A DNA stretch of 64,000 nt, from NCBI GenBank assembly GCA_034509735.1, contig JACGWO010000006.1, positions 1,131,001 through 1,195,000 of the forward strand. Direction: 5' to 3'. The notes below the pieces were generated by a model. That model searched no databases. It saw only the letters and a program-made list of their open reading frames with translations, and had not been told where the DNA came from. Every line of letters begins with the position of its first letter. The stretch's first letter is position 1. Both the position numbers and the translations under genes were made by a program. Shown here piece after piece: positions 55,966 through 64,000 of this stretch. This DNA is from Sesamum alatum (taxonomy: Eukaryota > Streptophyta > Magnoliopsida > Lamiales > Pedaliaceae).

Positions 55966-57157
55966 GGCCATGGCTACTCGCCCATTTTGGATTGACTCAT
56001 ATTATAGTAGGGGCATATTATTATCTATATTTACTTATATTATATTATTTTATTCGTTGTTTACTTTACATGCATTATATGTTGGATTATATGAATATAT
56101 AAGTTGTTCATTTTTTACTATCTGCTACTCCCAACAAGATTACCCCTCAATTTACCTCTTTCCCCATATGTGCAGTAAATTGTCAGATCAATTAAAACCT
56201 CTACTTGCGTCGTTAATTAAGCCCCTTTCCAACCTTCTCAAATGGTCATGTTTGATGTTTTTAATATGTTTCTTTTGGTCGACTTTTTGTTCCCCCGTTC
56301 ATCACCACCGTTGGCCCGTGTGCTCAGTCGCTCGTGTTTGCATCCTTTTTGGCTATTTTTGAAAAATTTTGCTTTGTGTTCACCACAAGTGTGCCTTTCC
56401 TCCACCCCTTCTTCTCTCTACAAAAACCCTCCACAATCTCCCTAACCTTAAACTACATGTGCAGCTCCAGCAGCGGTGTCGGCCTAATGTCACCGGGTTT
56501 GACGTACTCCCTCCTCAACAATGACATTGAGTCCTCACTCTCGCTTAAGATTTCGCACTGTACATAAGTTTTGTTGAGGGAGGAGCTGAAGAAGGTGGAG
56601 GGATACCATAGAACGACACCATTTTGCTTCCTCACCTCGATTTTGCCACCTTTCTTGAATAGCGTTTGCAACATTTTCTGCCTACATCTTTGTGTGTTGT
56701 GTTGTGTAAGGGAATGCAAGAACGAGTGAGCCCTAGAGAAAGAGAGAGAGAGAGGTGGCAATGGTGGGAGAAGAAGATGGTGCCCGAACAATTGTGTACG
56801 ATGAGGTAGTGTTTTCTTTTACGGGGGTCAATGAAATTGGAGTGAAATGTAGGGGAAAAGGTTGGGAGAAGAAAAAATTAAACTACACCCACTAAATGAC
56901 AGAACATCGATGAAAAGGTTGGTGCAATTTTTTTCACAATTGGGGGAAAACTTGACATACTCAACAGGAGGAACGTGGTCAAAAAGAGAAGAAAATTGTA
57001 GCATGAATGGACGTGGGCCCCACATATTATTAATATGGAGCATCCAAGCCAAATTGTTGTAGTGGGCGTGTAGCGGGCCATCCAACTTCCAAGTAAACAC
57101 CTAACTCCCCGCTACTAACCTGGATATAGGGGCTAATAGCAAGATGTAAACACAGCC
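55966..57157. mobile_element. Family G element carrying an Agenet-domain gene fragment
   Basis: The left end GGCCATGGCTAC and the right end GTAAACACAGCC are inverted versions of the family G terminus. The right 300 bp (gggccccacatatt, gtagtgggcgtgtag, ctactaacctggatatagg) parallels the element at 16242-17036. Between the ends is sequence unlike that copy, including the Agenet fragment, so it looks like a gene-capturing (Pack-type) element. No transposase is seen and no target duplication was found. Confidence 0.55.
56468..56662 (-). pseudogene. Agenet/Tudor-like domain fragment (DUF724-type protein)
   Basis: The minus-strand frame from 56791 to 56453 encodes, in its second half, LFKKGGKIEVRKQNG, VLWYPSTFF, TYVQCEILSESE and LLRREYVKPGDIRPTPLLE. 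This spacing of FKKG.K.EV, W.P..F, Y.V, LREYV.P..IRP.P is that of a plant Agenet domain, as in DUF724 and related chromatin/RNA proteins. The leading residues are low-complexity and the frame ends soon after the domain. It sits inside a TIR-bounded element, so I read it as a captured exon rather than a gene. About 65 residues are recognisable. Confidence 0.6.
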
Positions 57158-58100
57158 TTACTCTTCATCTCATTTGTCGTATGTCCGCCAATGAGTCAAA
57201 ATTACTTAGATCCAAACTCGTTATAACAAATCCAAAATTCATATTTAAACTCATTAAATTAAAATAGTTGGGTTTTATCGTATAATATATCCATTCTTAA
57301 TCAGATTCAAATATTCCATGATACTCTTCACAAACCACGTAGAGCCTCTTATGTGATTATCATAATTATTTGTTCAAAATACCATAAAACTGAAATTGCG
57401 TCTATTATAAAAATTCCTATAATTTTCACATTATTATTAGTATTAATTCAATTAATCTGTTTGGATTGGACCATTTTTCCCAGACAGATTGGCAAGTGAT
57501 AGGCCCATTATTGTTTTCTACTCGATGTAAGATCCAATTCAAGTCTTGTGTAACAATTTCTTTCTCTCTTCTCATAATTGGAGATATGAAATGCTATTAA
57601 TTTTCCATTTTCAATGGTTTCTTACTTTTACTTTTATCTTCCATTTTAAATAATACCATGTTCTAATACCATATATTTACTAAATTTTATAATTGTATAT
57701 GTTTTGCAATTAATTCAAAGAAAATAATTCATAAATACATGGGCAGAATTTTTGTTTTAGTGGGCCGGTCCGGGCCTAAAGGCCCAATCTCCTAAAATTA
57801 TATATTCATCTTTTAGGATTTCAGCTCAATTATTTTAGGGATAATTACACCACTCTCCTTGAAGTTTAGTGCAATTGCACATAGATCCTCTGTAATTTGA
57901 GAATTACATCTAGTACCCTAATATTTATTTCTATTTAATAAATAGGTTCCTCTGTCAGTCAAAATTCACAAAATTTATACATATTAGCAAAAAAAGTGAA
58001 TAAAAAAAAATTATATTTATCCCTGATTGACTTACTACTGACTTATTATAGGTTATATATGATTTTATTTTATTTTTCTGAAAACAGAAATGTTCCTAGA
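57158..58100. other. Intergenic, no gene recognised
   Basis: AT-rich. A one-sided foldback-type stretch lies at 57838-57960 (ataattacaccactctcctt, aatttgagaattacatctag). A ttgggcctaaaggcccaat-type palindrome lies near 57770-57787. Confidence 0.5.
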
Positions 58101-58109
58101 TGATATGGT

Positions 58110-58260
58110 TTTGTGGGCTCAAATCTTATGAGAGCCCATTTTGTAGGACTTGGAGAGTAGGCCCAGTTCGAAAAGGCTGCCCAAAATCATTTTCGTAAAT
58201 TATATACCTTTTGGAGTATTGTGTGTGGGGCCAACACAAACTATTTATAAAAAGGTATAT
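58110..58260 (+). repeat. 3' edge of the segmental duplication, copy 2
   Basis: gagagtaggcccagttcgaa, then ggctgcccaaaatc and gtgtgtggggccaacacaaa correspond to 52105-52205 near copy 1. Further matching blocks occur at 53045-53075 versus 59482-59512 (ttacttg...ccaagcaa). Confidence 0.6.
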
Positions 58261-58436
58261 TCTATGTTTGCATATACACGTGTGATTACGACATGATACG
58301 AATATGTGATGCAATAATTTTTTAAAATTTTAGGGTACAATACAATTAGTATACAACTTAGTTTTGACATAATTCTGCAAGCCAAAAAATTAAACTTTAA
58401 ATCAGTAAATTTTTCGCCTGGTTTTCCTTTTACTTT

Positions 58437-58923
58437 TCGGATAATTATACTTAGACTCCCTTTGAAAATACAAAATTATATTTTTCCCAAATTCTTTTTG
58501 AAATTATACTTACATCCCCTCTAAAGATTCTCCCATTTACACCAAATCACATTCCATTAATATTTGGACAAAAGATATTGACGTAGGCAAAAAGATTACA
58601 TAAACTTTTAATTTTATCCCTTATTTAATATTTTTATATTGTAATTTGACACTTATAAGAAAAAATTATAATAATATTAACCACACTACTTCATATGTAT
58701 ATACAATATTTATTCCCTTATAAGTACAAAAATATACATGAAAATATTACATAATGGATAAAATTAATATTTTATGTAATTTTTTTTTTGCTTATGTTAG
58801 TTTTTTTTGTCCAAACTCTAACGGAATGGAGAATTTTCGGAGAGAGTGTAAGTATAATTTTAAAACTTTTTTAGAAAAAGTGTAATTTCGTATTTTTAAA
58901 GAAAATTTAAGTGTAATTAACCC
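58437..58923. mobile_element. Foldback element within the copy 2 flank
   Basis: ggataattatacttagactc on the left is mirrored by aatttaagtgtaattaaccc on the right. Inner blocks aaattatacttacatcccct and gagtgtaagtataattttaa, and tccattaatatttggacaaa and tttgtccaaactctaacgga, face each other. There is no equivalent in the copy 1 flank, so it probably inserted after the duplication. Confidence 0.65.
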
Positions 58924-59236
58924 TTTACTTTAGGTAGAGTAATAAGATGAAGTTTAGGGACAACTTGAGTTTGAACAAAAAAGTAGAATAACATCATCTT
59001 AATCAATTGATAATAGTATTTTCCTTTTAGTTTCGAAGTCCATACTTCTAAAAATATCAGCGCTTAAAAGTGAAAGTTTTGTGCATCAATGGAAAATCTC
59101 CTTCTCTCCAGATGAAGTGTTTTTTTTACTTTTTTGGGAATTTTCTTTAAATGGTTCCAGAAATTCAAATACCAGATAATAATTATTATTTTGTTAAGAT
59201 AAATAAATAACCCTTAAATCACTGGGTATACAGTTA

Positions 59237-59455
59237 TGAAGCGCAATTCGCAATCAATAAGGCATTATTACAAACACAAAGAATCTTCTCATCTTCAATA
59301 TAATCAACGGCGATAATTTCCCTGACATCATAACGTAGCAACTTCCATAAGTAGGAAATTTCCGCACAAGAATAATCATCAGAGCAAGGTAAGGAATTGG
59401 GGCTCCAAAAGTAACTTGGACAAAAAGGAATCTTTCCGACATTACCTCCAATTCA
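59237..59455 (-). other. Unassigned open frame, possible gene fragment
   Basis: A 73-codon stop-to-stop frame on the minus strand reads, in part, IPFCPSYFWSPNSLPCSDDY, then AEISYLWKLLRYDVRE and VDYIEDEKILCVCNNALL. The composition looks like a real protein rather than random AT-rich DNA, but there is no start codon, I see no splice sites I trust, and I recognise no family. It is absent from the copy 1 flank. Confidence 0.25.
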
Positions 59456-59848
59456 GACATGCTGTTTTCTACGGTACAATTTTACTTGTCTGAATCTCCA
59501 AGCAAGATCCAATTCTATGAATAAATTTTATTTCTTCTGAATCATAATTGATTTATAACTGGAGCCTTCGTAAAAAAAGATGTTCAAGTTTTAGTTAGCA
59601 AAAAATAATTCAAATGAATTAACAATGTAAATAAGAAGGGAATCAAGAATTGTAAAAACCTCAATTTACTTCATTCAACCGAACTGAACAATGTAAACAT
59701 TGATTTATACAAAGAAAGGCAGTAACCACTCCAACACGAGGTCAAAATTACAGTAACCAACTAACGAAACCATTGCATCAATGAACCACAAGACTTCAAT
59801 ACGGAATTTCTGAAACAACCCACGATAAGAACTTGAAATCACTAAAGC

Positions 59849-60612
59849 CTAATTCCTCCAGTTTCCTTCAGAGGCGCCACCGCCTCTGGAGTAACCACGG
59901 TCACCACCGTAGCCACCGCCGCCGCCACGACCTCCGCCGTAACCACCCTCACGACGGCCATATCCGCCGCCACCGCCACCTCCATAACCACCCTCGCGGC
60001 GTCCGTAGCCGCCGCCACCACCTCCTCCTCCATAACCACCTTCACGGCGAGGACCACGGAAACCTCCTCCACCACCGCTTCCGCGGGACTGAGCCTCGTT
60101 GACCGTGATGTTACGGCCGTCGAGCTCCTGACCGTTCATCCCCTCGATCGCGTCCCTCATCGACTGTTCATCCTTAAAAGTAACGAATCCGAAGCCCCTG
60201 GATCTTCCAGTCTCACGATCGTTGATAATCTGCAATAACACACCAGAAATAAAACAAAAAACATCAGATCCAATCAAATATCCAACAGATCTCAAACTTT
60301 TTTTCAGATAAACTGAAAAGCGATTATCTGATCTTCGACCCTCTGGTGAAAAAGAGGAAGACAGAACGTACCTTTTCAGGAGTAAAATAGTAACAGAAAC
60401 AGTAACAGTAGTAACTCAGAGTAACAGTAGTAACAGTAACAGTAACGTTAACAGATCAGAGCGAATCGAGTCGGATCCGATCTCTGCGACAAACGGACCT
60501 TCGATTCGATGACTTCGCCGAATTGGGAGAAGGCCTGCTCGAGTGACTGATCGGTGGTGGCCCAAGCCAAACCACCGACGAAACATCTAAATTCAACATC
60601 AGCGGACGCCAT
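59849..60612 (-). CDS. GRP7: Glycine-rich RNA-binding protein, GRP7/GRP8 class (copy 2)
   Basis: Tandem paralogue of the gene at 54263-53510. Exons are 60612-60499 and 60229-59849, giving 164 residues. Exon 1 (38 codons) encodes the same protein sequence as copy 1 except Arg-Phe-type silent changes. RNP2 is CFVGGL and RNP1 is RGFGFVTF. The RRM differs mainly at [12 protein letters not shown], where copy 1 has [12 protein letters not shown]. The tail is five residues longer, with [11 protein letters not shown] repeats and a [10 protein letters not shown] insertion, ending EGNWRN. The intron has the same alternative donor (GAAAAG|GTACGT, exon end 60372) leading to TAA after the same 16 codons. 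The promoter is interrupted about 155 bp upstream by a 2-kb transposon cluster, so expression may differ from copy 1. Confidence 0.96.
60230..60498 (-). promoter_or_regulatory. Intron of GRP copy 2 with an internal alternative donor
   Basis: Same organisation as copy 1: normal donor at 60498, internal donor GTACGT at 60371, and ttactgttact-type repeats between about 60385 and 60450 on the minus strand. The array is slightly shorter here, by one or two units, while both donors and the early stop are unchanged. Confidence 0.7.
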
Positions 60613-60975
60613 TGATTTTACTAAGAGTTTTTCTAAAGAGTATAAATCAGAGAAAAGAGGGGGTATAATACGAGACCCGCCTCAAGGATAGAGAACTGAT
60701 GCAGACGGAAGAAAGAATATGGGATATTTATAGGTGGAGATGGCTAGGTTTTGGGCTGGGGAGAAACTAGGGTAAACTGCGTGCGCAGTGCGCACTGGGG
60801 CTTGTTGGCGTTAGTTACGGAACCATGGTAACCGGGGAAGCCGGTTGTTTGGCTGCCGTCACTCTAGCCGACGTGCATACACTATATTATTTACTTAATA
60901 TATTTACCACAAAAATCTACATAAAATAAAAAATAATATATACTTACTTTAAAATTAACATATATTATTTATCTA

Positions 60976-61268
60976 TCTATACCTTATTAGAGCGTGGTTT
61001 TGGTGTTCCAATTTTCTTTGGTTTATTATCTTTTATTTCTTAAATTATTTCAATCGATTTTTTATTTTTATTTTCTTAACTTCCAATTCTCTCTCTCTCC
61101 ATTTCCATATTTCTTTTCCTCCTCACTCTTTTCTCAATAACTTCCCACAAATTTCATCATTTTGCTATTTTGTATTTATTTAACCAACATATATGTTTTG
61201 AAATATAATAATTATATTATTTAAATTTTACATTAATTGTACATATTTGGGTATATCATATGCACTAG
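60976..61268 (+). mobile_element. Small non-autonomous Helitron (type 1)
   Basis: Begins TCTATACCTTATTAGAGCGT after an A and ends ATCATATGCACTAG before a T, the expected Helitron termini and A|T insertion. 293 bp, C/T-rich on this strand in its middle (ttctctctctctccatttcc), no coding capacity. Confidence 0.65.
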
Positions 61269-61417
61269 TTAGAATTATCATAAGGCATGTAACGATAAAG
61301 GAAATACAATAAATAACCCCAAAAACATATTTGCCCTTCTAAAATGAGAAAATTTTCAAAAACATATACCAACAAAAACTCCAAGGATCTGCGTTGTTTT
61401 GAGCAGGTCGAGTCGCA

Positions 61418-62299
61418 CAATATTTTTAAAATCAGACCGGAGATTGAACTGGTCAAATTACTGGGTCACTGGTCTGATCGAACTAAAAAAATCGATTGAT
61501 CCGAACATTATTATATACATATATATCTGTGTGTGTGTAACATACCAATATATTATATATAAATATATTAAATAAATACAATTTATAACAATAATTTTTA
61601 TAAAATGGTATGATTTATTAATGAATACAATCTGTAGTAATTTAATAATAAACCAACAAACTTCTCCAAAAAGCAAATTAAATTAAAATTCAAACTAACA
61701 AAAATTTAAAATTGAAAAATCCCAAAATACATTGTATATATATATATATGAATTGATTAAATAAATATAATTTATAATAGTATTTTAGCAATCATTGACT
61801 TCATATAAATAAAAACTCTATTAACTATTAGAAGTGTTTATTGTCCCATATTGAAAAAATATAAATCAAATATAATTTAAATACTTTCTCATTGTCCCAC
61901 ATTGAAAAGTACAAATCAAAATTGCGCACTTTCTTATTTGTATCATGTTAAAAAAAAAAAGAAAACTTAAGTTATTTACACTATATATATGCTCATATCC
62001 CACATTAAAAAAATATAAACCAGGATTGAACATTTTCTCATTTATCCCACATTGAAAAAAATACAAGTAAGCTTAAACTATTTACACTATAAATATGCTC
62101 ATTATCCCACATTAGAATTTGTAAACCAAGATTGAATACTTTTTCATTTGTCCCACATTGAAAAAACATAAGGAAACTTAAGTTACTTACACACCAGTCC
62201 GATTGACATCGATTTTATACCAGTAATCCAGACCGGACACTTGTCTAGTTCTCGATCGCCAGTCGAACTGGTCGGTGCGGTCCGGGTTTAATAACATTG
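61418..62299. mobile_element. 882-bp hAT element with 8-bp target duplication
   Basis: The left end caatatttttaaaatcagac and the right end (read inverted) caatgttattaaacccggac match, and more TIR follows (ttgaactggtc with cagttcgactggc). The flanks 61410-61417 and 62300-62307 are both GAGTCGCA, an 8-bp target duplication typical of the hAT superfamily. The interior includes a tandem array; there is no transposase. Confidence 0.8.
61885..62190 (+). repeat. Tandem repeat array inside the hAT element
   Basis: Roughly 108-bp units built around tcccacattgaaaaa and tatcccacatt, with cattttctcattt and acttaagttatttacactat, repeat about two and a half to three times. Positions of the tcccacatt word: about 61895, 61998, 62045, 62106 and 62147. 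Confidence 0.65.
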
Positions 62300-62824
62300 G
62301 AGTCGCACCTCGCCCGCCTGAACAAACGACCTAAATTGTCAACCATTGATCTCAGACTCATCTGATGGTTATTCAGGTTGTACGTGGCTCCATACAATCT
62401 AGTACAATGACTCATTTATAAATGTAAGTTGATACACTCCACGAGGCATGAGTTTTATTTCTATCGGATCGCACTATGTGATCCATATAACCTCGACTTC
62501 AATACCAACTTAAATGTGGAAGGATCTCAGTTGGGGACCACTCCAACAAACTTGACAATTTGTGTTTCAGACCAACCTTACTTATCCAAATCGAGGCACT
62601 TGAACCCATACTGTAAAAAATCATCATATCACCATCAGATGATTCCAAGTTATCGCTTTATTATCTCTACATCGCTGAGACCTAGCCCCAAACATGTAGT
62701 ATCAGTATTTTTAATTTAAGAAATTTAAATAAAAAAAATATAAATTTAATTATTGAAATACATAGAGAGAGTGGCATTTAGGTAATAAATGGGAGGCTAA
62801 ATTCTAGGGCAGCGCCAGCCGAAA

Positions 62825-62977
62825 GTATGACAATGAATGGAGGGAATATTATAGTGGATATACGCGCAATACGCCGAATACACTAACTAGGGTTAAGATT
62901 AGAGTTTAAGAGGAAGGGACCCACACTGGTGGAGATATGTATTCCTGATGAGTAGAGGTGGTGGGTATTTATTAGTA
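62825..62977 (-). promoter_or_regulatory. Displaced distal promoter block of GRP copy 2
   Basis: Matches 54387-54568 (gatatacgcgcaatacgccg, actaactagggttaag, cacactggtggaga, tattagta) but now lies 2.2 kb upstream of the copy 2 start codon because of the intervening insertion. The gtcacgtgac G-box of copy 1 is missing. Confidence 0.7.
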
Positions 62978-63078
62978 TTTATCTTTGCAGTTGTGATATA
63001 TGTGTACACTGTACAGTACATAGACGCGTAATCTCTCTCCATTCTCTCCATATTTTCTCTCTATGCCTTTAAACTAAA

Positions 63079-63461
63079 TCTATACTATTATATAAAACAT
63101 ATTCTGTTTTCACTAATAAATAATGCGTATTTATATGATTATATTATATTTTAAAATTATAAAAAATATTTCTATGTATCTATCTATCTAATACTATTAT
63201 AAAAAAAAAAAAATTATGCACAAATAGTGGTTAATGATACCGACGCACCAATTTTTTGTAATGCAAAAAATAACCTTCAATTGATAAAGATAAGTATTTT
63301 ATTCAATTTTTTAAATTTTATATTAATCGACAGATTAGTTTTTTTTCCTTTCTTTTAATGTGATGTATTAGTTTATATATTTTACTCTTATTTATAATAT
63401 ATTTTAAAGCGTGAAAATTATTTATTACATGCACGCAGGAGCGCCGTGCCACGACGGCTAG
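63079..63461 (+). mobile_element. Small Helitron, type 2 (first of two tandem copies)
   Basis: Begins TCTATACTATTATATAAAAC after an A. It ends with the hairpin GCCGTGCCACGACGGC (stem of five pairs) closing in CTAG before T, the classic Helitron 3' terminus. 383 bp, no coding capacity. A second TCTAATACTATTATAAAA lies inside at about 63187, so two 5' ends may be stacked. Confidence 0.7.
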
Positions 63462-63732
63462 TTATTATATAAAAAAAAATCTTTTTTTACTCATAAATGG
63501 CAGTTAATGAACCGCCACACCACATTTTTGTAATGCCAAACATGACCCTCAACTGATATGGTAACTACTTTATTCAACTTTTCAACTTTTTTATTAATTA
63601 ATAAAATAGTTTTTTCTTTCTTTTCTTATTTGTTTTAATAGTTTATATATTTTACTCTTATTTATAATATATTTTAAAGCGTAAAAAATTATTTATTATA
63701 TGCACACAAGAATGACGTGCCACAACGGCTAA
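63462..63732 (+). mobile_element. Small Helitron, type 2 (second tandem copy)
   Basis: Starts directly after the first copy with ttattatataaaaaaaaatc and repeats the same body (cctcaactgatatggtaact, tttatatattttactcttat). It ends gacgtgccacaacggCTAA before T. The pair looks like a head-to-tail insertion or read-through duplication. Confidence 0.65.
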
Positions 63733-64000
63733 TTCTAACAAAAAAAAAAGAAAAACAACGTATAAGACCGTTCCTTCGTAAAAGATTTGTAGACATGTAA
63801 TATTACGAGCACGGAAACAAACCGAATGTATAATTTAAATTTTTATTATATTTATTTTAATATTTTTAAAACCGATCAGATTCACATAAATTCAAGTAGT
63901 CCACATGAAAAATAAAGCAAAGAAAGCCCGATTAGCACTTGGGCACGAGAACTTCAGAAGGAACAACTCGGGTAAGGATTTGAAATCCTTTAAATCCTTT
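63733..64000. other. Window end, no gene recognised
   Basis: AT-rich with a small A run. The last 40 bp are less AT-rich (cgagaacttcagaaggaaca) but too short to interpret. Confidence 0.4.

Larger units (their letters stand above)
60766..62824. mobile_element. Nested transposon insertion splitting the GRP copy 2 promoter
   Basis: Sequence matching the copy 1 promoter stops near 60765 and resumes near 62825. The 2.06 kb between has no match in copy 1. It contains a Helitron, an hAT element and flanking sequence of unknown type, including the perfect short palindrome gtgcgcagtgcgcac (60781-60795). Confidence 0.65.

Noticed and set aside
59833..60102. Open frame on the plus strand rich in His and Arg
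   Set aside because: It is the antisense of the Gly-rich codons of GRP copy 2; the frame exists only because the repeats lack stops in several frames.

Overview
The window looks like nuclear DNA of a flowering plant, most likely a eudicot. The genes have short GT-AG introns, and the proteins match plant families: a RADIALIS-like MYB, laccase 11, syntaxin SYP112, a GRP7-type glycine-rich RNA-binding protein and a PCH1-like protein. The intergenic DNA is very AT-rich and crowded with small transposons. A Lamiales or other asterid source is possible, but I cannot fix it from this sequence.

Layout. 1.97-3.17 kb (+): ribosomal protein S25. 9.9-5.5 kb (-): a PCH1-like light-signalling protein with 5'- and 3'-UTR introns. 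10-18.3 kb: no recognised gene, but a transposon cluster including a 795-bp near-perfect foldback and several miniature elements with 9-10-bp target duplications. 18.7-21 kb (+): RER1. 22.4-23.3 kb (+): SYP112. 25.9-23.8 kb (-): LAC11. 26-33 kb: miniature elements, SINEs and a 319-bp CACTA-type element. 33.4-36.4 kb (+): a RADIALIS-like gene broken by a frameshift. 43.3-42.4 kb (-): an apparently intact RADIALIS-like paralogue facing it. 44-52 kb: repeats and no gene I can name. 54.3-53.5 kb and 60.6-59.8 kb (both -): two glycine-rich RNA-binding protein genes.

The most informative part is the right third. The two RNA-binding protein genes lie on copies of a tandem segmental duplication that includes their 3' flanks and promoters. 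Both introns keep an internal splice donor that would create a premature stop, the layout known from autoregulated plant GRP7/GRP8 genes. After the duplication, copy 1 received a Helitron-type insertion for which copy 2 still shows the empty site. Copy 2 received about 2 kb of nested transposons, including an hAT element with an 8-bp target duplication, which split its promoter. Between the copies lies a TIR-bounded element carrying an Agenet-domain fragment.

I see no sign of a new enzymatic or defence system. What stands out is gene duplication, decay and promoter remodelling by small transposons. Exon borders were set by eye from GT-AG sites, reading phase and family resemblance, without transcripts or database searches.
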